Origin: Dermanyssus gallinae
Taxonomy: Eukaryota; Arthropoda; Arachnida; Mesostigmata; Dermanyssidae
Assembly: GCA_003439945.1 (NCBI GenBank)
Contig: QVRM01000423.1
Coordinates: 1 to 64,000, forward strand
DNA length: 64,000 nucleotides
Direction of reading: 5' to 3'
The notes under the pieces were generated by a model. That model ran no database searches. It worked only from the letters and a program-made list of their open reading frames with translations, and was not told the DNA's origin. The translations under genes were made by a program, and so were the position numbers. This document shows positions 1-11,131 of this stretch, in pieces; positions within the stretch are counted from its first letter, which is position 1, and each line of letters starts with the position of its first letter.

Positions 1-26
1 TATATATATATATATATATATATATA
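1..26 (+). repeat. (TA)n at the window edge
   Basis: Continues beyond the window start. Confidence 0.95.
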
Positions 27-204
27 GATATTCACAGTCCTGACTCGACCGCCAAAACGTGTTTGTGAGTGCTCCGTGATACCGCGTGATAGTGGAAGCC
101 GCTGTCTCTGCGGCAAAGGCAACCCAATTGCCTCGATACACCTAGATAGCACCGGACTAACTACTTATCCCCGCCAACAAACAGCTACCGCTCGAGTAAG
201 AGGT

Positions 205-435
205 TTCCAATTTAAGTCTTCCGAATACCTAGTGTAGCAGGTAGCAATTCGAACGTCAGTCACCACGTGAGATAATCGGAACGCTGCGAGGTGCAGCAGT
301 TCGAACGTCGCTACGCGCGACATTTAAATGGTTACGAAATACCTTTTACGGGTCATCGCAAGTGCGTGTAATACTCGCACATTAGCTAACTTCGGATCGA
401 GTCTTACGCTCGATTGGTCTCCTGCCCGCCCACAT
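205..435 (+). repeat. Dispersed repeat, copy 1
   Basis: Shares, in the same order, ATACCTAGTGTAGCAGGTAG, GCTACGCGCGACA, TAATACTCG and CTCCTGCCCGCC with 27525-27830. Function unknown. Confidence 0.65.
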
Positions 436-1534
436 CCTTGGTACCCCCGGCCCCTTGTTATTCCTACCTCCTCGATACCATCAGCCCCACAGTAACCCTT
501 CGATACCATCACCCCCACGTTAGCCCCTCGTTCCCTCACCCCTCGTACGCCTCCCAGTCGTCTAGGAGAAGCTTCCTCCGCCTAACTATGCAAACTCGAG
601 CGGCCTACTCTTAGCGATGTACGTGGCTGATATAGAAACATTTCAGTCAACAAGCACCGGACAACGCACTCACTAATCTCCAAAGCACTACGAACTATGG
701 GTCTAAATATAGATTATATTTGCCTTCGAGCGCTTGCAATAGGCTTTACTTCTACCAGATCAAAGGGACAGTCCGTCGCGACATCTATCGCGACTCACCA
801 GCAGAGCTCCCTGCCTCTCCCATCACCGAAAGAATTCAAAGGTGCAGAGACACATGGTTTCCTTCTAAAAGAGGAGCCAACCGAAGCACAAGCTAGCGGG
901 TAGTGAGAGCGTACTCTATCGCGCTTGGTAATACGTACGTTTATTTTCACCAGATCTGGCGAGCAGGCATTATTGTACAGTGTATCTTTCTCTCAAACCA
1001 CTAATAATAGCGCTCTTTTCGAACATAGTGTATCGTGTGAATTTACCAGTTCCTAACGATGCTATTTATCACAAATGAAAAAAAAATCCGCTTGTCGGTC
1101 CAGGTTCATTGACATTATTTTTTTATGTATGTTATTAATAGCAGCATAACTTTTTAACATTAAAACTGTTCTAGGCAAAACAGATTCGAGTGAGTCCTAT
1201 AAATGAAATAATCATGACGATGACCTTAAAATGGTTGCTGGTATACAACCAGAACTTGCGCTGGTCTCGCCTACCGTTAATGCATTTTATTTACATAACA
1301 TCTCAGTTGCATTTTCTAAGATATACACAAACGAATGACACCCGAGTCACTAATACATACCCTGAGCATCCGCCTAAGTAGTGAATCGCAGATTCACTCC
1401 ACTAGTTTGTAGCGAACTTCATGGCAGACAACTCGTCATGAAACTTGGCTAAATTTATTTTATTACATCGAAGCAACTGAATTTTTTATAAACACGTCGC
1501 CCAGCCATACTGGTGGAACCACAAGTTGAAGATA
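436..1534. other. No gene recognised
   Basis: A pyrimidine-rich stretch with CCCCAC and TCGATACCATC repeats at about 440-540, then plain sequence. Short open frames show no domain. Confidence 0.5.
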
Positions 1535-2669
1535 TTGAGTCTACAAAAAAGTCTTTTCGGATTGGCGCTTGCGCGGCTTTCACAGCGCCTGCTCCGGCGC
1601 CTAGACATAGATCATTGGCTCACTCTTTGTTGTTTTCATGTGAAAAAGATTTTTTTGGGTTTCAACCATTTTAAAATCTGTTTAGCCGTTTGTTCGCAAA
1701 AGTGCTGCAAAATGGAGCTAGAAAAAATGCCAAATTCGAGCGATTCTACTCCATGAGTTTAAAAATGGACTGAGTGCAACGCAGGCTCACAAAAAGTTGT
1801 TAAAAATCGTTTGGAGATTGCCTGTTGTACAGACAGAATGTGCCAACAGTGGTTTGAGAAGTTCCGAAAGGGAAATTTTAACCTCGAAGGTAAGCCTAGA
1901 TCAGGAAGGCCAAGTGTTGTCAGTGAGGAGGTTTTTCGAATGAAAATCCAGGAAATCCACTATAACTATTGTGAAACTTGCCAAGGAGCTTCATATTACC
2001 CGACAAGCTGTTAGCACACCTGTAAAACGCATCGGAATAACTTCCAGGCTGTGCAAATGGGTACCTCACGAGCTCAGCGACTTCAACAAGATGACACGCA
2101 TGCGCGTCTGCACTTCTTTGCTCAGCAGGCGTCAAAATTTGGTGTAATGTGGACGGAATAGTGCACTATTAACTTTTACCGCGTAACCAGACGATAAATA
2201 CGACCGTGTACTGTCAACAACTCGAAAGGTTCACGAAAAATTAGAGCAGTCCGTACCCTGCACTAATTTCAAGGAAGGGTGTCCTGTTCCACTAAGACAA
2301 CGCAAGACCCCACCGTGAGTAGGGAGACCCTTTCAAAAAATTCCCAGCTGAAATGGGAACTTCTGGAACATCTACCGTATTCCCCCGATTTAGCACCATC
2401 TGATTACCACTACTATTCAGATCAATGCTAATTTTTTTAAGTGGTAAAAAAATCACTTTTATTGAACACGTGCGTTCTGGACTGGAAGAATATTTTGCCA
2501 CTAAAAACCCAGACTTTTACAGAAAAGAATCGGAAACCTTGTAAATCGTTGAGCAGAGGTTGTATCTTCCGGCGGAGAATATATAAATCAATAAATAAGA
2601 CCTCCCGTGTCTCTTATATAGTGTTTTCTTTATAGCGCCAAAACCGAAAAGACTTTTTAGGAGCCCTAA
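1535..2669 (+). mobile_element. Old mariner copy with decayed transposase
   Basis: 1135-bp element with imperfect inverted repeats of about 35 bp (the end CCTAA at 2665-2669 and the shared block AAAAAGTCTTTTCGG near both ends), flanked by TA at 1533-1534 and 2670-2671. Inside, broken reading frames recall a mariner transposase: QQWFEKFRKGNFNLE and PRSGRP (around 1845-1910), WVPHEL (around 2059), then HLPYSPDLAPSDYHYY (around 2370-2420). The segment holding the first catalytic aspartate and the HHDN motif is missing. It belongs to a different mariner subfamily from the 50-kb copy. Confidence 0.85.
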
Positions 2670-2671
2670 TA

Positions 2672-3416
2672 TTTTTCCAGGACGATAGACAAATTATACG
2701 AGCACGCAAAGTTGTCGTTTGTTTGTACTAATGCATACGTTGGCAAAATTATATTTTCTGCCAGCGTTCACCGTTACACCGGCTACTTTTTCTGAGAACC
2801 GCAATATACGCCGATTTGGTGCACCGGACACGTGATAAATGTCTTCAAAATGTCACGTATAGCAAAATCCTCGACCAATCGCTTTAGGATAAGACCTAAC
2901 GATCGAGAGACATACGATAGCACTTGCTTGAGAGTTAATGGCGATGTGCTTTTAGCCGTATTGCCGCATTTTACTATTGTATTTATTTACTACATGCGCC
3001 ACAATATATACACTGCAATCTTGGTAGGTGGTGTTACCAGGAGCTGCGTGAACATACTTACATAGATGCAAACGACACAGGTGCTGACCAGGCACAGTCG
3101 CCAGTTTCAAACACGTACATGGTAAGGATTAACAAGGCAAATGTCTTCTGTGCGTCTGTTACTGCGCAGCACGTAGTGAATCCTTACCATGCGAAAGGCA
3201 GTGGTTAGCATACACTCGCCGTTCCACCACCCTTTCCAGTTAATTCCAGATTAATGTTTTTGGTAATGTTATACATATATAATGTCATACAAGCATAACT
3301 ACATACATATTGTTTATTTCGCAATAACTTTGCATTTCAAGATGGTACATAATTACAATACAATCATCGTTATATACAATTTTAACACTTAAGCGACCGT
3401 CTCACCGGGCAAGAAC
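2672..3416. other. No gene recognised
   Basis: Contains a 77-codon frame (2832-3065) with no recognisable domain and the inverted repeat at 3118-3191. Confidence 0.5.
3118..3191. repeat. 13-bp inverted repeat
   Basis: CATGGTAAGGATT (3118-3130) and its complement (3179-3191), 48-nt loop. No duplicated flanks noticed. Confidence 0.9.
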
Positions 3417-3779
3417 ATGCAAAGACCGCCGATGCGACTGGCAGCTCGCTGCGTGGTATTTATGAAGCGCGTTCTTTGCTTGCCGCGGACAGCAAGGAAA
3501 CGCTTTGTGTACCTGCTAGCGGGTTGCGGACCGGCAGTGGAAACAATCAGAGTGAGGCTTAAGTCACCTATTACAATGCCACTTCAACAATTTTTGTTGG
3601 AGTGGCAGAGAAAAGTGACCGAGGCCTCGGCTGAGGTAGCGCAGTTAGATGTGTACCTCACCAGGGAGCTTTGGGAGGGAATGGCATGCACTAGCCGGCA
3701 CGTGTACACAAGTACAAGCATAACTGCCGAAAATAAAAAAGTAAATTTCAAAGATCAAATGAACGTTGGTTACCGATGA
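3417..3779 (+). pseudogene. 3' fragment of the PHD-type retrotransposon ORF2
   Basis: FMKRVLCLPRTARKRFVYLL and LQQFLLEWQRKVTEASAEVA ... ACTSRHVYTS align residue by residue with the C-terminal end of the element at 12920-13200 (YMKQVRCLLTRARSRFVYAL ... ACDDRHIYTR). No polymerase motifs remain. It is a 5'-truncated remnant, not a host gene. Confidence 0.75.
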
Positions 3780-4178
3780 TCTACTAAATCTACTAAACTA
3801 CGCTGTCTCCTGTTACAAGTCCTACAGCGCCAAAAATAAGCGTTTTACGTGCAAAAGATTTGCTTAAAAGCTTACTCGATTTTTAACAAAAGAGATAAAT
3901 ATAATGAGGCTGTAGATTAGAGAAACGTTGTAAGTTGCTAGAATCGCTACGTACTTTCCCATAAGGCCATAGCTTAAATCAGGTTCGGATGACAGCAACC
4001 TCTGCGGGCAAACAAAGGAACCAGCAGACTTTTTGAGCTTTACCTTACGTGACAAAGCCCGCAATGGCGTGGCTAGCTGCGTGCGATGTAATGGCAATAA
4101 CCGTCTTCATTCTAAAAACGTTTTCAATAGAAGCAGAGAAATATTATTCGAATAAATATAAAATAAGCAAATAAATGT

Positions 4179-4182
<4 letters not shown>

Positions 4183-4218
<36 letters not shown>
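4183..4218 (+). repeat. (TA)n array
   Basis: 18 units; a second array follows 120 bp on. Confidence 0.95.
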
Positions 4219-4220
<2 letters not shown>

Positions 4221-4338
4221 ACACGGGCGATAGCCTTCTTTGCAAAATGCCCTGAATGGGTACAATTGTTTCATCCATGAGGAATTACTGAATTTAAATA
4301 AATTTGTCGGCCGGAAAAAACAATCCCATAAAAAAAAG

Positions 4339-4384
4339 TATATATATATATATATATATACATATATATACATATATATATATA
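4339..4384 (+). repeat. (TA)n array, with CA interruptions
   Basis: Interrupted twice by CATA. Confidence 0.95.
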
Positions 4385-5019
4385 GACTGATACTATTTAA
4401 GCTAAGCATCTTCTCTTCTTGATTCTTGCAGCTATGCGCTGTTCTGGTTTGGCTGGTTGTAATTGTTAAATGTTGACGGTGGTAACAGAATGTGAGTAAA
4501 ACGGCGCTGGGTGTGCGCGCCGTGGTAACAGTGTTCGGCGGCCACAGATGACAGAGTATTGAAGGGCGTACGCAAGTTCACTGTTAACGAAAGGGGAAAT
4601 TGGCGGATGGTGTAGACATCTAAAGGCAGGGAGCGGAAACGAAGAGCGTACGCTAGATATTTGTGGCGGCTGTGACACATTGGGACAGAAATATCAAATT
4701 GGGTTTGCAGCAAAACGGCAAGGGAATCGGCGGCAAGAACTCGTATGGTGAACGAGCCAAATTGTCGGCAGAATTTGCAGCTCCACAATTCTACAAGCCG
4801 CTAGAGCGGAAACTAGAACGTATGATGAAACAAATGGAAAAAGATGTAATATTAGAGCGACATGGAGGTAGAAGCAAAAGAAAGGACGAGAGATAGGGGA
4901 CGACAAAATTGTGAATGGATGGACAGGCTCTAGCGTTTCTCGTTTTTGTGTTTATTTTGTGGCTGTGTTTGTACATATACAACACAAATGTATATTATGC
5001 TACACATAAAAAATCTTTA

Positions 5020-5023
<4 letters not shown>

Positions 5024-5052
<29 letters not shown>
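5024..5052 (+). repeat. (TA)n array
   Basis: Pure TA, 29 bp. Confidence 0.95.
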
Positions 5053-5055
<3 letters not shown>

Positions 5056-5319
5056 AAACAGCAAGTCAGAGGTTACATTAATAAATTCAACTGAAACGAG
5101 TAAAAAGCATATCTTATCGAATATGATCACGGTTGGCTAAACGTCTGTTGTGTAAATATAAACATGTGAATACCGTCACCTATAGCAGCAAAATTAGCTT
5201 ACTTCACTGGGCGGTAGATGCCTTGGTAGTAGGGTTTATGTAGTAGGACATTTAGACGCATGCTTTCTAAAGCAGTTTTGCAATAATATACGAAATATGT
5301 GTATTAAGATCTCTGTTAC

Positions 5320-5320
<1 letters not shown>

Positions 5321-5390
<70 letters not shown>
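5321..5390 (+). repeat. (TA)35 array at the 3' end of the RLE element
   Basis: Pure TA, 70 bp, adjoining the AATAAA-bearing 3' end of the element at 5396-8787. Confidence 0.97.
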
Positions 5391-5394
<4 letters not shown>

Positions 5395-5465
5395 CATTTA
5401 TTTATGTGTGACAAAGTATACAATTGTGGTGTAAGAACATGTGCACAACCCGCTCGGGGCAAAAC

Positions 5466-6290
5466 TCAAGGTGTTAGGTCCAGGCTTGGGCTGGTCCACC
5501 TAGCCAGGGTACCTCTCACCGAAGCGGCATTCCCCCTCTGAACGTCTAATGAGAGACGTTGTAGTAGATATTCGCCTGCCCTCTTGTCTCCTGTAGCGAA
5601 AGCCAGTTTTCTCCCGACGTCGTTGAGCAGTTTCTTCGTGAGCACTCCAGGCCCGCCCAATGTCTCGAATGCGAGAGGTGAGAACAGGTGTGGGTAGCCG
5701 ACACTGGAGTACTTTCTGCACTTGGCTGCCTCCGCCAGAGCTACCGCGTGTCCAGGGCGGGCTGCGCCCGTACCGACCATTGAGGGGGCTAAAGAGTCGG
5801 TTACGGTCGCGTCCCATACCAGCATTTGGCCCCGCTCGAACGGAGTCAAGGTCATACCATCTGGTCTCCTGGCATCATCTCTGACTAAGCCAGACGGCTC
5901 CAAAATGCATGGGTAGCCTGCCGATCGCAGCCCCCTGCTGAATGTCTCATTCAGGGCTGAGTGGCGCGCGATTCTACCTGAACTTTGGGGACAGGAAAGT
6001 CCGTGGTGGCCTAGGGAATCGACCTCGTCACCGCATCTGCACCGGTGTGGGGAGACTAGCTCTGCTCCCAGCCTCAACCCGACTAGTATGCGAGTGGACT
6101 CGTCGTCCAGGAGGGTGCCTAGCTGAGGGCTTGGGAGGGCCTGCAGCCATGCACCTGCACCCGGTGAAGAAACTGCCAGTAGCCTCGCTTTGTTGGCGGC
6201 CGTAGTTGTTCGGTCCCATAAGCCATTCCAACGACCGTTGTTTGCCAGCTCTGACCACTCGCGCTGAAATGAGGGGGTCTCCGGTAGAGA
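5466..6290 (-). pseudogene. RLE retrotransposon ORF2, CCHC and restriction-like endonuclease domain
   Basis: C-terminal domain that nicks the target for priming. It shows DDESTRILVGLRLGAEL, a CCHC knuckle (CRCGDEVDSLGHHGLSC), the endonuclease core RRPDG followed by LVWDAT about 15 residues on, and a Lys-rich K-C-R-K-Y helix. Stop TGA at 5466-5468. The active-site residues are present in this segment. Confidence 0.85.
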
Positions 6291-7254
6291 CCCACAAAAT
6301 GGCATCTTCCTGAGTTCGTTCAAGCGTAGCTCGAAAATTTGAAACTGCTTCGGGGTCCAGATTAGCTTCAACGCCACTCGTCGCCGAATGCAAGGTTGCG
6401 ATGTGTGCTGCGACTGCAAGAGAAACTGCTTCAGGCAGGCCCAGTCCACCTCTGGCTACCGGTAAGGCGGCTTGAACTAAGGGGTCGTTTCGCAACCGCA
6501 GGTTAAGTATAGATTCCAACGCCAGGCCTAGCTTCAAGTTTATTTCCTCCAACTGGGGCGAGAAGGCTGAACAATTGATTCCCCTGAACAGGTAGTTTAG
6601 CCTTGACGCAGAGAAACATGCGCGCAGAAGGTACAACCCCCGGTGAGCGCCCAGCTGGGGAAGGCGATTGAAGCCGATCTCGAGCTTTTCTCTTTCTTGT
6701 TCGATTTTCGGTCCAAGGTGGCAAGAAAACAGGGGTACCCCGAGGAGGTCCAAGTCGTCGCCTGTTACGCGGCACCCCGGAAGAAGATCCCGTAAAGCGG
6801 AGATATCGGCTGTACCTGAGCCGATAATGTGAACCTCACACTTGGTTGGGTTCAGCTCCAGACCACTGCATGTAGCGAAACTTAAGATCTTCTTTATGTC
6901 CTCACAGACCGTACCAATGTTGCCTGCGATGACCCCGTCATCTAAATACCAAAGGTTGAGTGGACTCTCGAGTGAGTTCACCAAGTCCTTAACGGCAAGA
7001 CAGAACAGAGGGGGGGCGAGGGGGTCTCCTTGCTGAACCCCTACAGCCGAGGTGAGCAGTGCCGAGGGTAAAACCAAGTGCGACGAATCGCCGTAGGCCA
7101 ATTTCACTTGGTGATAGATGCCAGGGGCCTCATCTCCGACCACTCTCAACAGGTGATTCCTTTTCACAGTGTTAAAAGCGTTCTTAAAATCAAGCTTAAC
7201 TAGCACGGACGAATCGATTCGAGAATCTATAAAAGCCCTGGTGGCGTGGATCAT
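6028..7254 (-). pseudogene. RLE retrotransposon ORF2, reverse transcriptase core
   Basis: Carries the polymerase motifs: A (LVKLDFKNAFNTVKR), B (GVQQGDPLAPPLFC) and C (WYLDDGVIAG, with YLDD as catalytic centre), then the thumb region (LNLRLRNDPLVQAALPVARGGLG). Similarity to the family ends near 6240, where another frameshift moves the protein into the frame of the next segment; the remaining codons to 6028 are out of frame. Confidence 0.88.
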
Positions 7255-8408
7255 TATTTCAGCACCCCCCTTGGTGTAAAACCCAACTGGTGGGGCCCAA
7301 TTGCTAGGTTGATAAGATCTCTAGAATCCCTCACTGCTAATTTTGCCGCGACCCTACGTAGTACTGAAGAGCAAGCGATAGGTCTGAACGAGCCGTCTTT
7401 CTTCTTCAGCGCAAACAGTCTCGCTCCGAAGATGAGGGGACACCACCTTGGATGCGGGGCTCCCCATCGCAGTAGGTCAATTACCTTCGCTAGGGCCTTA
7501 CTAAGTGTGTCGGATGAGAAGCCGAGAGTCGGTGACAGAAGGTCCTGTAGGAGTCGAGGTCTCATAAAATCCAGGCCCGCGCTCGAACTCTTTGCAAATG
7601 ATCCGACAGCAAAACGAACATCCTCGGCCGACGTAGATGAAGGTAAGAGCTGTAAGGGTGGGGGAGACGGCCAGCACAAGTCCGGTTGCGCGGGGGGGTG
7701 TTTTTCCCGTAACGACGCTGCGGCCGCTGGCTCATCGACCATGACGTCATCAGATAGAAGAAGGCGGGCTGCTCCGGACACGTCCCCGTCCGATAGCTTG
7801 GCTGACACGGCCCGCGTGATCGACTGATTTTGCTCAGCATTACCACCCGACTCTCCTGCCGTGAGCAGGGGAACCAGATCTGTAAGCCGAACGCCGCGTC
7901 GAAACTCCACTAAGTTCTTTCTGATGACCACTGCTAGAAAGCGTGTATCCCTGCGGCCTATTGGTAACCTCAGCACGACTGGAGCGAAAGAGAAAAGCCC
8001 GAGCCAGGCGGCGTCGTCGTTGTCCGAGGCAACCTTAATACACACCTCTGACAGGGCGTCAGCCACCGACTTCCTTACCACTTTGGGCAAGATACGAACC
8101 AGCTTTCCATTTTTCATGAACGCCTGGATGCACTCCGTGAGGTCGAAATTGGACTCGTTCATGACGCCGTTAGGGACTAGAGTGGCGCCCCCGCCCCCAT
8201 GTTTGACCGTGACATGTCTACGGAAGCCTCGCCTGGCGAAAGTTTGGCCACATTGGTGACAAGTTACCCTGTTAGACCCCAAGGGGTCTGGTGTGGTCGC
8301 AGGGTTCTGCCCTGATGTGGAGCTTGGGCCGGCGCCTTCTGAAGGATCCGGCAAGGTGGCATGTATGGGTTGTGTCACTGTCCTGCAATTGTTGTGATCA
8401 CCCGTCAT
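7254..8408 (-). pseudogene. RLE retrotransposon ORF2, N-terminal part (C2H2 finger and start of RT)
   Basis: 384 codons starting at the ATG in TAATG. A C2H2 zinc finger (CHQCGQTF...HVTVKH, residues 50-70) would bind target DNA, as in R2-type elements. The early reverse transcriptase region follows (SSAGLDFMRPRLLQDLL; FALKKKDGSFRPIACSS). The frame is lost near 7280 by an apparent 1-bp deletion just before the conserved GGAE-like stretch; the protein continues in another frame from about 7254. Confidence 0.85.
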
Positions 8409-8690
8409 TATGATTGTCTAAAATTGCTAGCAACCGACAGCAGCGCCAACAAGGGCTGTAGCGCGTTCGTGATTGACTTAACCATTTTTGACAGTTCGGA
8501 CTTTATAGATATTAAGTCCCGGACTAATCCGGTCGATCCTTGAGCCACTGGCTTGCGAGGTCCCCGAAGACGAGTGCGAGTGACGTTCGTTCGTGGCTTA
8601 GCTCGACGACGCTGCTTGGGAGCCGCTCTGGGCCGAGGCAGAAGGAGCTGCGGGGTGGTGTTTCCCCCAACCGCGATGCCGCGCACCACT
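8408..8690 (-). pseudogene. C-terminal end of ORF1 of the RLE retrotransposon
   Basis: An open frame rich in Arg and Pro (PRPRAAPKQRRRAKPRT) that continues upstream through the hairpin without a Met, so this is the tail of a longer ORF1 cut by 5' truncation. It ends ASNFRQS at a TAA (8410-8408). The ORF2 ATG (8408-8406) overlaps the stop by one base: TAATG. No known domain is seen; the basic composition fits nucleic-acid binding. Confidence 0.6.
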
Positions 8691-8735
8691 GAGGCATAAG
8701 TCGCCTCCTGCGGGGCTGATGAAGCTGGGCCAACA

Positions 8736-8787
8736 ACACTAGAGCCCCGTGAAGAGGGCGCAGGCCCTCTTCACGGGGCTCTAGTGT
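8736..8787. repeat. Perfect 24-bp hairpin at the 5' junction of the RLE element
   Basis: Arms 8736-8759 and 8764-8787 are exact inverted copies separated by GCAG. One arm belongs to the open ORF1 frame; the other separates it from the (TA)n array. Confidence 0.97.
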
Positions 8788-8792
8788 ACACA

Positions 8793-8881
8793 ATATATAT
8801 ATATATATATATGTATGTATGTGTATATATATACATATATATAGATATATATGTGTATATGTATACATATATATGTATATT

Positions 8882-8913
<32 letters not shown>

Positions 8914-8919
8914 TATGTA

Positions 8920-8953
<34 letters not shown>
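8793..8953 (+). repeat. Long imperfect (TA)n at the 5' end of the RLE element
   Basis: 161 bp of TA with TG and CA variants, next to the 24-bp hairpin. Confidence 0.97.
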
Positions 8954-8955
<2 letters not shown>

Positions 8956-10017
8956 CTACCAAACGTAACTCAAATTAGTACAGAACGTAAATATGTAGAA
9001 TGTAGAAGTCGAATATGGGAGAGAGCTAAACCAAATGGATAGTGGATGATGATGGATATATTTATATTTATATGTATATATATAAATATATATGAATGAC
9101 GACCACCTATATAACAATACCTAAGTAAATGGACAGTTCTGCGTATGTACATATATTTGTCGGGCAAAAACTGCAGGGCATCTGCTCCGTGATGCAATTC
9201 CGTCCTGAGACCCGCACTGCTGCAGATTAGACTATTATCTTGAGATATTCTTACTAGTGTTGTCATTAGTGTTGCCATTGTTGTTTTTGTGCTGCTGCTG
9301 CTGCTGTTGCTGTTGTTGTTTCTGTTGCTGCGGCCTCCGCCGCCGGCGTTATCAGCGCCAGTTGTGCCAGCTTACCCACATGGTCAGCGTTCGGTCATTA
9401 CGTCTCCAGCAGCTCGAGCGGCTCGTCAAAGGAGTTCGCCTAGGCGCCAATAGATTGGCGGCCGCCGGCACACAGAAGAACAGTATATCTTTCCACGTGC
9501 CATAGGCTGGTCGACGGCAACCTACAGCGACGATCCTGCGGGACTGCAGGAGCAATAGCTAATCGCCATCAGCGGAGCAATATTTGCCCAGCAGCGGCAG
9601 CCCTTCCTCCCGCTCTTTCAGTCGCTGTCCAGACCGATATCACGACCGTTGACCACGTCCATGCTGTACCGCATCGTTCCTCTAGACACGTAGTGTATAT
9701 ATACTACGACGGCCTAATGCCGAGCCGAGCGAGCGTCTGCAGGTCACGTTATGCGATGGGATCTTCAAACGGGAAATATCATTGTCTGGCTGGGATTGCG
9801 TGCCCGGCGTATGAGTCATTCCGATCGTCGGGACAACGACCACGACGACGGCGACGACGACTGGAACTGATAGGCTGTTACGCCAGAACGTGCTTCCCGG
9901 CCGCCGTCTGATTTGGTGGCACAAAATAATTGCTGGATAGCTCTCTCATTCGACATTCCTCTCCTCTTTGGGCCGCTCCTTGCATACTGGATGTATTCGT
10001 ACGGTCAACTCAAACCG
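8954..10017. other. No gene recognised; CTG/CAG-rich tract at 9288-9330
   Basis: Impure CTG/TTG repeat. Read on the minus strand it could encode Gln-rich sequence, but stops flank that frame closely. A GC-rich stretch follows (9340-9910) without a supported gene. Confidence 0.45.
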
Positions 10018-10032
10018 TATATATATACATAA

Positions 10033-10088
<56 letters not shown>
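10018..10088 (+). repeat. (TA)n array
   Basis: 71 bp, interrupted near its left end. Confidence 0.95.
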
Positions 10089-10092
<4 letters not shown>

Positions 10093-10636
10093 CAGCATAG
10101 AACATTGTAGCATCCGGGCAAAATGTATCATCTAAGTGTATGAAACATTGTGTTGGCCTTTATTTGCCATTTTTATGACTGATACAGTGTTTTATCTCAT
10201 TAATGTGCAAATGATGATTGAGATTCTTGAACGAACGAGATATGTCAGCTTATTGCCGGTTACCTACTGAAGGAATGCGAGTATACGAGGGGTATCTACA
10301 CGGCTACTCGTATAAAGCATTTACCGTGGCAATGCTGAAACAGTCCGTATAAATTCATATTGAAACGCGCTTCATCGTGCAAGCTGCGCTGCATCTTGTG
10401 TATTGTTTGCCTGCACCTAGGCAAACTTCGTGCGGGGCTGTATATTCCCAGATCGACGAGCTCTGGCAGCGCAGGTGCAATCTTATCCAGTGTTATCTAT
10501 GAACTCTACACCAATTTAAATGGCGTTGGCGTCAGCCGCCCCAGTTGAAATAATATTGACGTCAGCTGCAAAAAAATGCGCTTGAAAATCTGCCTTAATT
10601 TGTGACAAGAATTAACAAAATAGTTTAGAAACCAAA
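10089..10636. other. No gene recognised
   Basis: May include the 5' UTR of the retrotransposon starting at 10637; its limit cannot be seen. Confidence 0.4.
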
Positions 10637-11131
10637 ATGACGGCGCTCAACATGAGCTGCTTCGTTTGCGACTTCCGCTTTTTAGCCAATTCCGCCTGGT
10701 CTTTGTGTTCTAGTTGTCACTTGGTGGCTATACACAAAGACTGTGTTGAAGTACAAGGATCCCCTGGAGAGGTTATTCACGTGAAAAAGTGCACGGGTTG
10801 TTCGGCTCGGGCTCCAAGCATAGCGGTGACGTCAGAAGCACTGCTGCTGCTGCAGCAGTCAAAGCTACTCTGCGACACCAGGCTAAAGCTCTTCGACGCC
10901 ACTGAGCAGGTGAAAGTTCGGACTAACATCGGGGCCACCAGAGCAGTAAAGGCAAGAAGAACACGCACGACATCACACTCACCAAACCCGGAAAATGCGC
11001 AAGACAAAACGCAAACACTGCTGGCAGAAGGAAATAGGGATTTGAAACTATGCAAAGAATTTGCAAAAATCAACAAACCTACTATGAAAGCTCTTCGAGT
11101 AAAAGGGCTAGTTGCAGACACGTCGGTATGA
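10637..11131 (+). CDS. Retrotransposon ORF1 with PHD-like zinc finger, 164 aa
   Basis: Intact frame MTALNMSCFVCDF. Cysteines and one histidine follow a PHD-type order: CFVC, CSSC, HKDC, CTGC (residues about 8-55). The C-terminal part is basic, with Lys/Arg-rich KARRTRTTSHSP and an amphipathic end. It is the likely RNA/DNA-binding ORF1 of the decayed element downstream. The integrity of this ORF beside a ruined ORF2 is notable, but it is short enough to survive by chance. Confidence 0.7.
   Translation: MTALNMSCFVCDFRFLANSAWSLCSSCHLVAIHKDCVEVQGSPGEVIHVKKCTGCSARAPSIAVTSEALLLLQQSKLLCDTRLKLFDATEQVKVRTNIGATRAVKARRTRTTSHSPNPENAQDKTQTLLAEGNRDLKLCKEFAKINKPTMKALRVKGLVADTSV

Larger units (their letters stand above)
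3780..5320. other. No gene recognised; three (TA)n arrays
   Basis: Open frames of up to 118 codons around 4432-4896 occur on both strands but show no domain, signal peptide or splice context that I can support. Confidence 0.45.
5396..8787 (-). mobile_element. R2/R4-like (restriction-like endonuclease) non-LTR retrotransposon, 5' truncated
   Basis: Minus-strand element with an upstream ORF end (8408-8690 and beyond), an ORF2 with an N-terminal C2H2 finger, a reverse transcriptase, a CCHC knuckle and an R[PD]-type restriction-like endonuclease. The 3' untranslated region is only about 70 bp with AATAAA (minus strand, 5397-5402), followed at once by (TA)n. The 5' end is cut inside the first ORF and closes in a perfect hairpin (8736-8787) next to another (TA)n array. 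At least two frameshifts break ORF2. The domain order excludes APE-type (R1, CR1) families. The exact clade (R2, R4/Dong, NeSL or Hero) needs a tree. Confidence 0.88.

Noticed and set aside
8771..8978. Open frames on both strands encoding YIYIYI and similar
   Set aside because: They are translations of (TA)n arrays. The same applies near 4107-4409, 10018-10088, 24091-24414, 35026-35217, 60035-60326 and others.
9257..9505. Cys-rich frame (run of about 10 Cys)
   Set aside because: Produced by a CTG/TTG repeat; no signal peptide, domain or splice partner.
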